This document shows, piece by piece, positions 1-9,110 of a stretch of 64,000 nt of DNA. Position 1 is the stretch's first letter. Each line of letters starts with the position of its first letter. The notes beneath the pieces were generated by a model that saw only the letters and a list, made by a program, of their open reading frames with translations, searched no databases and was not told where the DNA came from. The position numbers were made by a program, and so were the translations under genes. Where the stretch lies: contig NZ_LT629763.1 of assembly GCF_900105255.1 (NCBI RefSeq), forward strand, positions 3,792,001 to 3,856,000. The letters run 5' to 3'. The stretch comes from Halopseudomonas sabulinigri (lineage in GTDB: Bacteria > Pseudomonadota > Gammaproteobacteria > Pseudomonadales > Pseudomonadaceae).

Positions 1-8
1 AAATTTAG

Positions 9-74
9 CCCAAGCCCCAAGCCCCAAGCCCCAAGCCCCAAGCCCCAAGCCCCAAGCCCCAAGCCCCAAGCCCC
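9..74. repeat. Heptanucleotide tandem repeat (CCCCAAG)n
   Basis: Eight perfect head-to-tail copies of CCCCAAG (15-70) are flanked by a partial unit on each side. The array is uninterrupted and lies just beyond the terminator that follows fdxA, in apparently non-coding DNA at the window edge. A perfect 7-bp array of this kind can change length by slippage. Whether it lies in a promoter or inside a gene outside the window cannot be seen. Confidence 0.95.
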
Positions 75-130
75 ATAAAACTATTAATGTTGACGACTGC
101 ACGTCTAGTCTGCGCCTGCCGCTTGCCCAC

Positions 131-157
131 AAAAAGCCGGCGCGAGGCCGGCTTTTT
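131..157 (-). terminator. Rho-independent terminator after fdxA
   Basis: An 11-bp perfect stem (AAAAAGCCGGC paired with GCCGGCTTTTT) encloses a 5-nt loop. It has A-tracts and T-tracts on both sides, so it can act in either direction. It lies 25 bp beyond the fdxA stop codon. Confidence 0.9.
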
Positions 158-181
158 CATAGGCATTGAGCGTGTTGGTGC

Positions 182-505
182 TCAGCGCTCCAGATACTGC
201 AGCTTGTCCGGTACGCCATCCCACTCTTCGGCGTCGGCCAGTGCGTCTTTCTTCTCGGTGATGTTTGGCCAGACTTCTGCCAGATCGGCATTCAGTTCGG
301 TGAATTCCTGCATATCCTCCGGGATCTCGTCTTCGGAGAAAATCGCGGTAGCCGGACATTCTGGTTCGCACAGGGCGCAATCGATGCACTCGTCCGGGTG
401 AATGACCAGAAAGTTGGGGCCTTCGTAGAAGCAGTCAACCGGGCAGACCTCAACGCAATCGGTGTACTTGCACTTGATGCAGTTGTCGGTAACAACAAAA
501 GTCAT
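182..505 (-). CDS. fdxA: Seven-iron ferredoxin FdxA
   Basis: This 107-residue protein is a small cytoplasmic electron carrier that should hold one [3Fe-4S] and one [4Fe-4S] cluster. The cysteines stand at 9, 12, 17, 21, 25, 40, 43, 46 and 50; the second group forms [11 protein letters not shown] followed by Pro. This is the pattern of Azotobacter-type 7Fe ferredoxins, whose acidic C-terminal tail is also present. A clear GGAG Shine-Dalgarno precedes the ATG. The gene lies downstream of mutS on the same strand, 157 bp away, as I remember for P. aeruginosa. The physiological partner is not known from the sequence. A weak Fur-like site lies upstream at 621-639. Confidence 0.96.
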   Translation of the reverse strand: MTFVVTDNCIKCKYTDCVEVCPVDCFYEGPNFLVIHPDECIDCALCEPECPATAIFSEDEIPEDMQEFTELNADLAEVWPNITEKKDALADAEEWDGVPDKLQYLER

Positions 506-568
506 GGTGGGGTCTCCATCGAATCAGGCGAACAAAATCTGGCGCGTAGTCTATCAGCTTTTACGTGC

Positions 569-598
569 CGGTACAGAGCGCTCGCGCGCTTTGTACCG
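569..598. other. Intergenic hairpin between mutS and fdxA
   Basis: A 13-bp stem (CGGTACAGAGCGC against GCGCTTTGTACCG, with one G-T pair) closes a TCGC loop. It lies between the mutS stop and the fdxA start. No T-tract follows on either strand, so it may be an mRNA-stabilising or attenuating structure rather than a classic terminator. Confidence 0.55.
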
Positions 599-620
599 AT
601 TAAGCGGTGTTTGCGGCACG

Positions 621-639
621 TTTAATGAAAATAAGTATC
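621..639. promoter_or_regulatory. Weak Fur-box-like sequence upstream of fdxA
   Basis: TTTAATGAAAATAAGTATC matches the 19-bp Fur consensus GATAATGATAATCATTATC at 14 of 19 positions. It lies about 115 bp upstream of the fdxA start and just beyond the mutS stop. This is a consensus match only and an AT-rich chance match is possible. Confidence 0.3.
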
Positions 640-662
640 ATTTACCTGCGTGTTGGCCAAAG

Positions 663-3239
663 TTAAAGCCACTCTTTCTTCATCTGGTATAGCAGGTCAA
701 GTGCCTGGCGGGGGCTGAGGTCATCCGGGTTCAGGCCCTGCAACTGCTCAACCAGCGGGTGCGCCGCACTGGCAAACAGGTCGTTCTGGATAGGCTGGCC
801 GGCCTGCGCGCTGCGGGCGCCACTTTGTTGTTCCAGGCTGCTTTGTTCCAGCTTGGCCAGGTGCTCCCGCGCACGCAGGATGACCGGCCGGGGTACCCCG
901 GCCAACTGCGCCACCTGCAGGCCATAGCTCTGGCTGGCGGGCCCGGGTTGTACCTTGTGCAGGAACACAATGCGCTCATTGTGCTCGGTGGCGTTGAGGT
1001 GCACGTTGGCCACGCCAGGGTCGGTATCGACCATACTGGTGAGCTCAAAGTAATGGGTCGCAAACAGGGTGAAGGCGCGTATTCTGGCCAGATACTCGGC
1101 GGCCGACCAAGCCAGTGACAGGCCGTCAAAGGTGCTGGTGCCGCGCCCGACTTCATCCATCAGCACCAGGCTGTGTTCGGTTGCGTTGTTGAGGATGTTG
1201 GCGGTTTCGCTCATTTCGACCATGAAGGTCGAGCGGCCACCGGCCAGATCGTCGCTGGAGCCGATGCGGGTAAAGATGCGGTCTACGCAGGACAACTCGA
1301 CCTCCGCTGCCGGCACGAAGCTGCCGATGTGCGCCAGCAGTACAATCAACGCCGTCTGGCGCATGTAGGTCGATTTACCGCCCATGTTGGGACCGGTAAT
1401 GATCAGCATGCGGGTTGCATCATCCAGCGTCAGGTCGTTGGCCACGAAGGGCGTTTCCAGCACCTGCTCAACCACCGAGTGGCGGCCCTGGCGGATATCA
1501 ATCCGGCTGTCAGCAACAAAGCGCGGCCGACTGTAGCCCAGGGCGGCGGCGCGCTCAGCCAGGGTGGCCAGCACATCGACCTCGGCCAGGCTGGCTGCCG
1601 TGGTCTGCAGCTCGGCCAGCTCTTGATTGAGGCGATCCAGCAGCTCCTCGTACAACTGTTTTTCCCGTGCCAGGGCGCGGCTCTTGGCCGACAGCGCCTT
1701 GTCCTCGAAGGTCTTGAGCTCGGGAGTGATGAAACGTTCGGCGCCCTTGAGTGTCTGCCGGCGGATATAGTCCGCGGGGGCCTGCTCGGCCTGGCTGCGC
1801 GATAGCTCAATGAAATAGCCGTGGACGCGGTTATAACCGACTTTCAGGCTGCTGAGACCGCTGCGTTCGCGCTCGCGGGTTTCCAGGTCGATCAGATATT
1901 GGCCGGCGTTTTCGCTGATGTTCTGTAGCTCATCCAGCTCGGCATCAAAGCCCGCCTTGATTACGCCGCCGTCACGCAATACGGCGGGCGGGTTGTCGAT
2001 TACCGCGCGGCTGAGCAGTTCGGCCAGTTCGGGATAAGTTTGAATGCGCCGGGCAAGGCCCATCAGATGGTCTGCCTCGAGGCTGTGCATGCAGTCCTGC
2101 AGTTCCGGCAGCGCCAGCAGTGCATCGCGCAGGCGTGCGAGGTCGCGGGGGCGGGCCGAGCGCAGGGCGACGCGAGCGAGAATGCGTTCAATGTCGCCAA
2201 TGCCTTTGAGTCTGGGCTGCAGGTCAAGATAGTACTGCTGGTCGAGCAGGGTGCTGATACTGGCCTGTCGCGCGTTCAGCACCTGCATGTCACGTAGTGG
2301 GCGATTCAGCCAGCGGCAAAGCAGTCGGCTGCCCATGGCGGTGGCGCTGTGGTCCAGTACCTCCAGCAGGGTATTGTCGCGCCCGCCACCCAGGTTTTGA
2401 TCGATCTCCAGATTGCGGCGGCTGGCGCCGTCGATAATCACGCTGTCTTCAAAGCGCTCTTGAGCAATGCTGCGCAGGTGCGGCAGGGCGGTGCGCTGGG
2501 TTTCCTTGGCGTAGCTCAGCAGCGCGCCGGCCGCGCCGAGGCCCAGGGTCAACGAGGCACAGCCGAAGCCGGCCAGATCCTTGGTGCCAAATTGTTGAGT
2601 CAGTGCTTTGTGCGCGCTGTCCTGATCAAACTCCCAGGGCGCTCTACGGCGCACCGCGCGCCGGCGCTCAATGGGGGTGTTGCTCTCCCAGTCATCGGGA
2701 ATCAACAGCTCGGCCGGTGCCAGGCGCTCAAGCTCGCCCAGCAGGGTCTCCCAGCCGCGTAGCTCCATGGCTACAAAGCGGCCGCTGTTGATATCCAGGG
2801 TGGCCAGACCAAAGCCCTTTTCTGCACCTACCAGGGCGGCCAGCAGGTTATCGCGGCGCTCGTCCAGCAGGGCTTCATCGCTCACGGTGCCGGGGGTGAT
2901 GATGCGCGCCACCTGGCGTTCAACCGGGCCCTTGCTAGTGGCAGGATCGCCAATCTGCTCGCAGATCACCACCGATTCGCCGAGCTTTACCAATTTGGCC
3001 AGATAGCCTTCGGCGGCGTGATACGGAATGCCCGCCATGGGGATTGGCTGACCACCGGATTGGCCGCGTGCTGTCAGGGTAATGTCCAACAGGCGTGCAG
3101 CCTTTTTGGCGTCGTCATAAAACAGCTCGTAGAAGTCACCCATGCGGTAGAACAGCAGTTGATCGGGGTGCTCCTGCTTGATGCTGAAATACTGCTGCAT
3201 CATCGGCGTGTGCTGGCCAGCGGTCTTGTCTTTTTTCAT
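663..3239 (-). CDS. mutS: DNA mismatch repair protein MutS
   Basis: MutS binds base mismatches and small loops and recruits MutL. The 858 residues match the usual gammaproteobacterial size. The N-terminus carries the mismatch-reading motif GDFYELF, in which Phe and Glu contact the mismatch. The ATPase domain carries Walker A ([11 protein letters not shown], near residue 615) and the [12 protein letters not shown] segment near 695. The open frame extends 40 codons further upstream, but the start at MKKDKTAG fits the family: the next residues [26 protein letters not shown] are the standard beginning. It is divergent from pncC across 287 bp in which I see no other gene. Confidence 0.97.
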   Translation of the reverse strand: MKKDKTAGQHTPMMQQYFSIKQEHPDQLLFYRMGDFYELFYDDAKKAARLLDITLTARGQSGGQPIPMAGIPYHAAEGYLAKLVKLGESVVICEQIGDPATSKGPVERQVARIITPGTVSDEALLDERRDNLLAALVGAEKGFGLATLDINSGRFVAMELRGWETLLGELERLAPAELLIPDDWESNTPIERRRAVRRRAPWEFDQDSAHKALTQQFGTKDLAGFGCASLTLGLGAAGALLSYAKETQRTALPHLRSIAQERFEDSVIIDGASRRNLEIDQNLGGGRDNTLLEVLDHSATAMGSRLLCRWLNRPLRDMQVLNARQASISTLLDQQYYLDLQPRLKGIGDIERILARVALRSARPRDLARLRDALLALPELQDCMHSLEADHLMGLARRIQTYPELAELLSRAVIDNPPAVLRDGGVIKAGFDAELDELQNISENAGQYLIDLETRERERSGLSSLKVGYNRVHGYFIELSRSQAEQAPADYIRRQTLKGAERFITPELKTFEDKALSAKSRALAREKQLYEELLDRLNQELAELQTTAASLAEVDVLATLAERAAALGYSRPRFVADSRIDIRQGRHSVVEQVLETPFVANDLTLDDATRMLIITGPNMGGKSTYMRQTALIVLLAHIGSFVPAAEVELSCVDRIFTRIGSSDDLAGGRSTFMVEMSETANILNNATEHSLVLMDEVGRGTSTFDGLSLAWSAAEYLARIRAFTLFATHYFELTSMVDTDPGVANVHLNATEHNERIVFLHKVQPGPASQSYGLQVAQLAGVPRPVILRAREHLAKLEQSSLEQQSGARSAQAGQPIQNDLFASAAHPLVEQLQGLNPDDLSPRQALDLLYQMKKEWL

Positions 3240-3526
3240 CGGGTTTGTAGCGGGTATCGTCAATGAGGTTGGGCGCAAGCGGGGGTGGGTGCCGCGCGCT
3301 GTCGAATTGGCAGCAAGGTTATCATGCCCCTCTGGCCGGCTGCAGGTTCCGTAACGCAATTTAAGGGGAATTGGCTAGATGCCGCGGGCTTGCGGGTGAC
3401 CGCGTGCAATCCGTGCACATGCGCGGCCCAGCGGTTGCAACCTGCGGCTGATTCCGGGGTCCAGGGTATTCGCAGCATGCGTTGCCCGTGGCATGCTTGG
3501 TCGTTGGTTTTTTCGAGAGGTAGCCC

Positions 3527-4048
3527 ATGTCGCACTATGATCCGTTGATTGATTCCATGGCCGCCCGCCTGGGCCGAGTGCTGGGCCACCTGCAAGCGCG
3601 GGTTGCCACGGCTGAGTCCTGTACCGGTGGCGGTATTGCTGAGGCCATTACCCGGGTTGCGGGGAGTTCGGCCTGGTTTGAAACCGGCTTTGTGACCTAC
3701 GCCAATCACAGCAAACAGCGTTGGCTTGGCGTTGCTGCCGATCTACTGGAGGCTCACGGGGCTGTGAGTGAAGAGGTCGTTCAGGCTATGGCCAGTGGCG
3801 CCGCTGCGGCGGCCGAGGCGCAGTTTGCGGTAGCGGTGAGCGGGGTGGCCGGCCCGGATGGCGGCTCCGCGGAAAAGCCCGTCGGCACCGTCTGGTTTGG
3901 CTGGGCGCTGGACGATGGCAGTGTGCTAACCGAGCGTAAGCGCTTTCTCGGCGGACGCCGGGAAGTGCGCGCACAGACTGTGCTGCACGCCCTTGAACGG
4001 CTGGTAAACGAAGCAGAAAAACGGGCTGCGAACCGGTTATCAGTCTGA
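3527..4048 (+). CDS. pncC: Nicotinamide-nucleotide amidase (CinA C-terminal family)
   Basis: PncC deamidates nicotinamide mononucleotide (NMN) to nicotinic acid mononucleotide (NaMN) in the pyridine nucleotide salvage cycle. The 173-residue protein is the stand-alone C-terminal domain of the CinA family. It starts with the signature TAESCTGGGIAEAITRVAGS and continues with FVTYANHSKQRWLGV and GVAGPDGGSAEKPVGTVWF. A GAGAGGTAG ribosome site precedes the ATG. It lies upstream of recA in the same direction with a 110-bp gap that holds the recA control region, an arrangement common in Pseudomonas and other Gram-negative bacteria. The link with recA is positional; I infer no DNA repair role. Confidence 0.93.
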   Translation: MSHYDPLIDSMAARLGRVLGHLQARVATAESCTGGGIAEAITRVAGSSAWFETGFVTYANHSKQRWLGVAADLLEAHGAVSEEVVQAMASGAAAAAEAQFAVAVSGVAGPDGGSAEKPVGTVWFGWALDDGSVLTERKRFLGGRREVRAQTVLHALERLVNEAEKRAANRLSV

Positions 4049-4091
4049 GCGAAAAAGGGGGTAGGCAACGCCAGACTTCTGTGGAACAATA

Positions 4092-4107
4092 CTGACCAAA
4101 TATACAG
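4092..4107 (+). promoter_or_regulatory. LexA operator (SOS box) of recA
   Basis: CTGACCAAATATACAG fits CTG-N10-CAG exactly, with TA flanks on both sides like the E. coli consensus. It lies 52 bp upstream of the recA start and probably overlaps the promoter, so LexA should repress recA until DNA damage occurs. No second box is visible nearby. Confidence 0.93.
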
Positions 4108-4158
4108 TACTTTCACTTTTCGGGTGTCACAGCCCCGCCAAGCCAAAGAGGATGCACA

Positions 4159-5193
4159 ATGGACGACAACAAGAAAAAGGCGCTTTCCGCTGCTTTGAGT
4201 CAGATTGAACGTCAATTTGGCAAAGGCGCGGTCATGCGCATGGGTGATCACGAGCGTCAGGCGATTCCGTCGATCTCCACCGGCTCGCTCGGTCTGGATA
4301 TCGCGCTGGGACTCGGCGGTCTGCCCAAGGGCCGGATTGTTGAAATTTACGGCCCGGAGTCATCCGGTAAAACCACTCTGACCCTGTCGGTTATCGCGCA
4401 GGCACAGAAGAGCGGTGCAACCTGTGCCTTCGTCGATGCCGAGCATGCGCTCGATCCCGAGTACGCCGGCAAGTTGGGCGTCAACGTTGACGACCTGCTG
4501 GTCTCGCAGCCGGACACCGGCGAACAGGCGCTGGAAATTACCGATATGCTGGTGCGCTCCAACGCCGTAGACGTGATCATCGTCGACTCGGTGGCCGCGC
4601 TGGTACCCAAGGCAGAAATCGAAGGCGAGATGGGTGATCACCACGTGGGTGTGCAGGCGCGCTTGATGTCGCAGGCGCTGCGCAAAATCACCGGTAACAT
4701 CAAGAACGCCAACTGTCTGGTGATCTTTATCAACCAGATCCGTATGAAGATCGGTGTCATGTTCGGTAACCCGGAAACCACCACCGGCGGTAACGCGCTG
4801 AAGTTTTACTCCTCCGTGCGTCTGGACATTCGCCGCACCGGTGCGGTGAAAGATGGCGATGAGGTGGTTGGCAGCGAAACCCGCGTCAAGGTCGTCAAGA
4901 ACAAGGTAGCGCCGCCGTTCCGGCAGGCCGAGTTCCAGATTTTGTACGGCGCCGGCATCTACCACAATGCCGAGATCGTCGACCTGGGCGTACAGATCGG
5001 CCTGGTTGAGAAATCCGGTGCCTGGTACAGCTATCAGGGCAACAAGATTGGCCAGGGTAAGGCCAATGCGGCCAAGTACATGGAAGAAAATCCCGCGATC
5101 GCCGAAGAAATCGAAAAGGCCATCCGCGACAAGTTACTGGCCAAGCCTACTAAGAAGGTAGAAGCCGACGCCGACGCCGAGCTGGAAGGCTAA
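4159..5193 (+). CDS. recA: Recombinase RecA
   Basis: RecA forms filaments on single-stranded DNA, drives strand exchange and triggers LexA self-cleavage. The 344 residues are near the family norm (about 346-353). Walker [11 protein letters not shown] lies at about 65-74, followed by the conserved [18 protein letters not shown]. The ATPase/DNA-binding core includes [20 protein letters not shown] and [11 protein letters not shown] (loop L2). The C-terminus is acidic ([10 protein letters not shown]), as expected. The AGAGGA ribosome site is 7 nt before the ATG. It is followed 12 bp later by recX, so the two are probably co-transcribed under the LexA box. Confidence 0.99.
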   Translation: MDDNKKKALSAALSQIERQFGKGAVMRMGDHERQAIPSISTGSLGLDIALGLGGLPKGRIVEIYGPESSGKTTLTLSVIAQAQKSGATCAFVDAEHALDPEYAGKLGVNVDDLLVSQPDTGEQALEITDMLVRSNAVDVIIVDSVAALVPKAEIEGEMGDHHVGVQARLMSQALRKITGNIKNANCLVIFINQIRMKIGVMFGNPETTTGGNALKFYSSVRLDIRRTGAVKDGDEVVGSETRVKVVKNKVAPPFRQAEFQILYGAGIYHNAEIVDLGVQIGLVEKSGAWYSYQGNKIGQGKANAAKYMEENPAIAEEIEKAIRDKLLAKPTKKVEADADAELEG

Positions 5194-5205
5194 TACCGTC
5201 AGGCC

Positions 5206-5649
5206 ATGTTCTCTCGCACAGTTCTGGAAACGCCCGCTGCAATACGCCGCTCAGCGATGGATCTGCTGGCGCGGCGCGAACATAGCTATCGCGAGCTGTT
5301 ACGCAAGTTGCGCCAGCGCGGCGCAACGACCGCGGCAGCCGAGGTTGAGCTTGATCGGCTGGTAGAAGATGGCCTGCTTAGCGACGAACGCTTTTGTGAG
5401 GCCTACGTTTATTCGCGCAGCCAGCGAGGCTACGGCCCGGCCCGGCTGCGTGAAGAGTTGCGGCAACGTGGCGTCGCTGAAGCCCTGGTAGAGCAGACCC
5501 TGAGTGAAGCACAATGGGACTGGCAGGCGTTGGCACAACAGGTGTTCAGCAAGCGCTTTCCCGAGGGTGAGGCACTAGATGCAACTGAACGGGCCAAACA
5601 ACTGCGTTTTATGCAGTATCGTGGCTTTTCAGGTTTTCAGCTTGATTGA
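5206..5649 (+). CDS. recX: Regulatory protein RecX
   Basis: RecX caps and limits RecA filaments. The 147-residue protein shows the family three-helix repeats, for example MDLLARREHSYRELLRKLRQRG, then LDRLVEDGLLSDERFCEAYVYSRSQRGYGPARLREEL, then TERAKQLRFMQYRGF near the end. It follows recA closely and shares its SOS control. Its last 41 bp overlap the 3' end of the convergent LOG-family gene, so both C-termini are encoded in the same DNA. Confidence 0.95.
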   Translation: MFSRTVLETPAAIRRSAMDLLARREHSYRELLRKLRQRGATTAAAEVELDRLVEDGLLSDERFCEAYVYSRSQRGYGPARLREELRQRGVAEALVEQTLSEAQWDWQALAQQVFSKRFPEGEALDATERAKQLRFMQYRGFSGFQLD

Positions 5650-6694
5650 CGAAGTCGATCAGGCTACGCAAGGTACCCTGATCGCGACCGTTGAAAGCAA
5701 ATCGCAAGCCGGTCAGCGAGTTTAGTTCCGGCTCGTCTCCTGCAATACCTTTTTCCTCCTGAACGAATCCTCCCTGCCGGCAAAGGCTACCGAACGTCGA
5801 CGGCAGTTGTGCGAGCGCCTGGCTGCTGAGCGGCTGATTCAAACGCAACAGGTATTCCTCGCCCAGCCAGCGGGCAGAGTGAAAGTTGTGATAGAAACTC
5901 AGCACCTCTTGCATGGCTGCCGCCGGGCTCTTGACCAAGGTCAGCAAATTGAAGTCGTTGGCGCGTATGTAGCCCGCGCTCTGCAGTTGTTCGCGAAAGA
6001 AGTTGAGCAGACTGTCCCAGTAACGCCCTTGGGGTTCATCGAGCAAAATAATCGGCACTAGCGGACTTTTGCCGGTTTGTACCAGCGTCAGAACTTCCAG
6101 CGTTTCGTCCAAAGTGCCGAATCCACCAGGGCACAGAATCAGCGCATCTGCCTCCTTGACGAAGAACAGCTTGCGCAGAAAGAAAAATTTGAACGCCAGT
6201 TCGTGCTCGGTACCTCTGACAATCGTATTGGCGCGCTGCTCAAAAGGCAGGGTTATGTTGAAGCCAAGGCTGTTATCGACCCCGGCGCCTTCATGCGCTG
6301 CCGCCATGATGCCGCCGCCACCGCCGGTAATCGTCATATAGTCATGCTGGCTAAGGGTCTGCCCCATGTCTTTGGCGAGTTGGTAAAGCGCGTGCGTGGG
6401 AGCGGTTCGGGCGGAGCCGAACACGGTTACCTTGCGGCGGCGCTTGAACAACGCCAAACGGGCAAAGCTGCGTTCCAGCTCGCGAATTGTCTGCAGCAGT
6501 ATCTTTGCATCCCAGCGATTGCGCTCCGCCTGGGCCATACGGATGACTTCGAGCAGCATGTCGCGGTAAAGCTCCGCGTTTTCGCTGCTGCCGGCGCAGA
6601 GGGAAATCAGTTCTTCGATTTTTTCCGGCAGCTGGCTGCTGCCGGTTTGCCAATGGCGGCTAAGGTAATCGACCGTTTCCTGGTCGTCGGTCAT
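5609..6694 (-). CDS. LOG-family nucleotide nucleosidase-like protein
   Basis: The protein has a Rossmann-like core of the LOG (lysine decarboxylase-like) family, whose members split nucleoside 5'-monophosphates to base and ribose phosphate. Seen are VTVFGSART, the glycine-rich TITGGGGGIMAAAHEGA and the signature PGGFGTLDE with its catalytic-type Arg/Glu region. It has 361 residues, with extra N- and C-terminal segments compared with the roughly 190-residue small LOG enzymes. I chose the ATG of MTDDQETV because GGAGG lies 6 nt upstream; a start 7 codons earlier is open. The 3' end overlaps recX by 41 bp. The actual substrate is not evident. Confidence 0.85.
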   Translation of the reverse strand: MTDDQETVDYLSRHWQTGSSQLPEKIEELISLCAGSSENAELYRDMLLEVIRMAQAERNRWDAKILLQTIRELERSFARLALFKRRRKVTVFGSARTAPTHALYQLAKDMGQTLSQHDYMTITGGGGGIMAAAHEGAGVDNSLGFNITLPFEQRANTIVRGTEHELAFKFFFLRKLFFVKEADALILCPGGFGTLDETLEVLTLVQTGKSPLVPIILLDEPQGRYWDSLLNFFREQLQSAGYIRANDFNLLTLVKSPAAAMQEVLSFYHNFHSARWLGEEYLLRLNQPLSSQALAQLPSTFGSLCRQGGFVQEEKGIAGDEPELNSLTGLRFAFNGRDQGTLRSLIDFVNQAENLKSHDTA

Positions 6695-6733
6695 GTCCAA
6701 CCTCCGATCGATCAAATGTCGCGGCGGGCGCCG

Positions 6734-7132
6734 CTACAGCGTCTGGCAGTGCTCGGCAATAAAGCTTTGGGTCAGTACCGGCTGATCGCTGTCCTTGATC
6801 ATGAAGTGATAGGTAAGCGTCGCGCCCATGTCGAGCAGCCGCCGAAAACGCAAGTCAGTACACACACTGGCCTGTAATTGGGAGCGGATCAACAGCGGAT
6901 CTTCCTGCATGCGCTCGGCATAGGCGGGCTCGACCGATAGCCGATTGATCAACTCGTCACCCTGCGCTTCAAACCCCATATCGGTGATGTTGGCGTTGAT
7001 GGTGCGGGGCGTGCCTTCGCTGCTTTCCTCGGCAACTTTCTGCAGGGTCTCTTCAAGACGGATGTCACGCAGCGACGCTGCTTGCGAGGGGGCAGTCAGA
7101 AAGACGGCGAGCAGCAGGGGTAACCAACGCAT
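6734..7132 (-). CDS. Small secreted protein of unknown function
   Basis: The 132-residue product starts with a clear Sec signal peptide (MRWLPLLLAVFLTAPSQA, then ASLRD), so it is periplasmic or secreted. The mature part is helical and acidic with two cysteines (SVCTD and EHCQTL) that could form one disulfide. Position near recA/recX and general build recall the PA3611-type quorum-sensing-regulated family of Pseudomonas, but I cannot confirm this by eye. I chose the ATG preceded by TGGAG; an 11-codon longer frame would spoil the signal peptide. It is 39 bp upstream of the LOG-family gene and perhaps co-transcribed with it. Confidence 0.75.
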   Translation of the reverse strand: MRWLPLLLAVFLTAPSQAASLRDIRLEETLQKVAEESSEGTPRTINANITDMGFEAQGDELINRLSVEPAYAERMQEDPLLIRSQLQASVCTDLRFRRLLDMGATLTYHFMIKDSDQPVLTQSFIAEHCQTL

Positions 7133-7297
7133 GTAATTTCTCCAGTTCAGATGACAATATGACATGACTCACGGGTTCTGACCGCGCAGCCCGGTACTGG
7201 TTCGGCGTTTGACCAATATCTTCTGGCCAAACGCGCGGCGGCGGTTAGAATGGCGCCGCCCGGCGTAGACCGGTACGCCACTGGAGAATATCAAGCG

Positions 7298-8002
7298 ATG
7301 ACAGCCAAGCAAGCCAATGCGGTGCAGCGTCTGCGTGAAGCGGCGATCGCGCGCTCAACCCGCCCCTTTCTGGCGCGTGGCGCGCGGGTCAAGCGGTGCC
7401 CCGAATGCCAATTGGCGTTGACGGCCTGCATCTGTGCGCAGCGTCCGCAACTGGATACAAGTGTTTCCTTTTGCTTGCTGATGCATTCGCTGGAGCCGCT
7501 CAAGCCAACCAATACCGGGCGGCTGATTGCCGAATGCCTGAGCGACACCCAGGCCTTTGTCTGGGCCAGAACCGAGGTCGACGCGCAGTTGCTGGCGCTG
7601 CTGGCCGATCCGGCGTATCAGCCGTATGTGGTGTTTCCGGGTGAGTACGCACTGCCAGAACAAGTGGTATACGAGTCGATTGCGCCGCCGCCTGGGCGTC
7701 GACCTTTGCTGATTATTCTGGATGCGACCTGGACCCAGGCGCGCAAGATGTTTCGCAAAAGCCCCTATCTCGCCGCGTTGCCCGTGCTGAGCATGCACAC
7801 CGAGCAACTGTCACGCTATCGGCTACGGCGTTCCACGCGGGACGATCATCTGTGTACCGTCGAGGTGGCTATCGCCGCGCTGGCACTGGCCGGCGAAGAG
7901 CAGGCGGCGCTGCAACTCAACCGTTACTTCGAGACCTTCAGCGACGCCTATCTGAGCGCGATTCGCCTCAGGCCAGGGCAGGGGGTAGGGTCTGGTCAGT
8001 GA
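7298..8002 (+). CDS. tapT: tRNA-uridine aminocarboxypropyltransferase (DTW domain)
   Basis: DTW-domain proteins (YfiP/TapT) transfer the aminocarboxypropyl group of S-adenosylmethionine to U47 of tRNA, forming acp3U. The 234-residue protein carries the N-terminal zinc-like CPECQLALTACIC, then the DTW signature as DATWTQARKM with PLLIILDATW before it, and a C-terminal RYRLRRSTRDDHLCTVEVA segment. I selected the ATG after GGAGA; the frame is open for 16 more codons upstream. Its last 7 bp overlap the convergent DMT transporter gene. Confidence 0.88.
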   Translation: MTAKQANAVQRLREAAIARSTRPFLARGARVKRCPECQLALTACICAQRPQLDTSVSFCLLMHSLEPLKPTNTGRLIAECLSDTQAFVWARTEVDAQLLALLADPAYQPYVVFPGEYALPEQVVYESIAPPPGRRPLLIILDATWTQARKMFRKSPYLAALPVLSMHTEQLSRYRLRRSTRDDHLCTVEVAIAALALAGEEQAALQLNRYFETFSDAYLSAIRLRPGQGVGSGQ

Positions 8003-8928
8003 TGCCCGGCCGGCTCCTGTTGCACCGGCACGGGCTGTTTGCGTCGCTCCAGGTAAATAGGTACCAGTTGCGCTACCAGCATGCCGCCGAGCATCAGGGC
8101 GCAGCCCAGCAGGCCGCGCGGACTCAGGGTTTCATCCAGGATCAGCCAGCCAGCTAGGGCGGCGAATACCGCCTCCAGGCTGAGAATGATCGCGGCGTGA
8201 GAGGTAATCGCGTCCTTCTGAGCGACAACCTGCAGAGTGAAAGCGACGCCCACCGCCAGCACGCCGCCGTACAGGATGGCCGGCAGGGCCTGCTGAATCA
8301 TCGGCCACTGAATTGGCTCAAACACCAGGGCCAGGCTAAGGCTCACTACGGCGCAGACCATAAACTGAATGAAGGACACCAGAATAGGGTCGTAACGGCT
8401 GGCCAGCGCGCCGACCATTAACACGTGGACTGCCCAGCAGGCGGCGCCAATCAGCTGCAACCAGTCGCCGGAGGCCACGGTAAAGCCGGGCCCGACGCTC
8501 AGCAGCACCATGCCGACCAACGCCAGCAGCGCGCCAGCCCAGGTCCCCTTGTGGGTACGCATGCCGATAAACAGACCAAATACCGGCACCAGGATCACAT
8601 AGAGCCCGGTGATGAAGCCGGAGTTGGTGACTGTGGTGAACATCAATCCAATCTGTTGCAGGTTGATGCCCAGCGTCAGCGCTGCGCCGAGCGCCATGCT
8701 ACCCAGCAGCATGGGTTTGCTCAGGCGCGACTGGGTCTTGGCCGTGGCGGGTTTGCGCAGCAGCCAGATCAGCGGCATCACGGCCAACGCCCCCACCATG
8801 AAGCGCAAACCGGTATAAAGAAAGGGGCCTATGTGGTCCATGCCCAGACGCTGAGCAACGAAGGTACTACCCCAGATCATGGCAGTCAGGAGCATCAGCG
8901 CGTCGGCGCGGTAGTGACGGAAATTCAT
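7996..8928 (-). CDS. DMT-superfamily (EamA) inner-membrane transporter
   Basis: This 310-residue inner-membrane protein has ten hydrophobic segments in two EamA halves. The first begins ALMLLTAMIWGSTFVAQRLG; the second begins LIGAACWAVHVLMVGALA and ends in LILDETLSPRGLLGCALMLGG. Both WG-type and LDExLSP motifs are typical of drug/metabolite exporters. The start MNFRHYRAD places the first membrane segment normally; the longer open frame adds 35 unlikely residues. The substrate is unknown. The tail-to-tail overlap with tapT is 7 bp. Confidence 0.88.
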   Translation of the reverse strand: MNFRHYRADALMLLTAMIWGSTFVAQRLGMDHIGPFLYTGLRFMVGALAVMPLIWLLRKPATAKTQSRLSKPMLLGSMALGAALTLGINLQQIGLMFTTVTNSGFITGLYVILVPVFGLFIGMRTHKGTWAGALLALVGMVLLSVGPGFTVASGDWLQLIGAACWAVHVLMVGALASRYDPILVSFIQFMVCAVVSLSLALVFEPIQWPMIQQALPAILYGGVLAVGVAFTLQVVAQKDAITSHAAIILSLEAVFAALAGWLILDETLSPRGLLGCALMLGGMLVAQLVPIYLERRKQPVPVQQEPAGHH

Positions 8929-9110
8929 GCAGGCAGCTCGGCAGGAAAAACCACCATTATCCTGTTTCGGTGAACCCGAAAGCCAGATACAGTTGAGCGC
9001 GCTTACTGTGCTGCTGTTAGGCCAAAGCAGCATTGACGGCGACAGCGTCGGCTGGCAGTCTCAGCCTGATACAAAACCATAAGAATAACGATGCCTTGGG
9101 ACAATACCGC

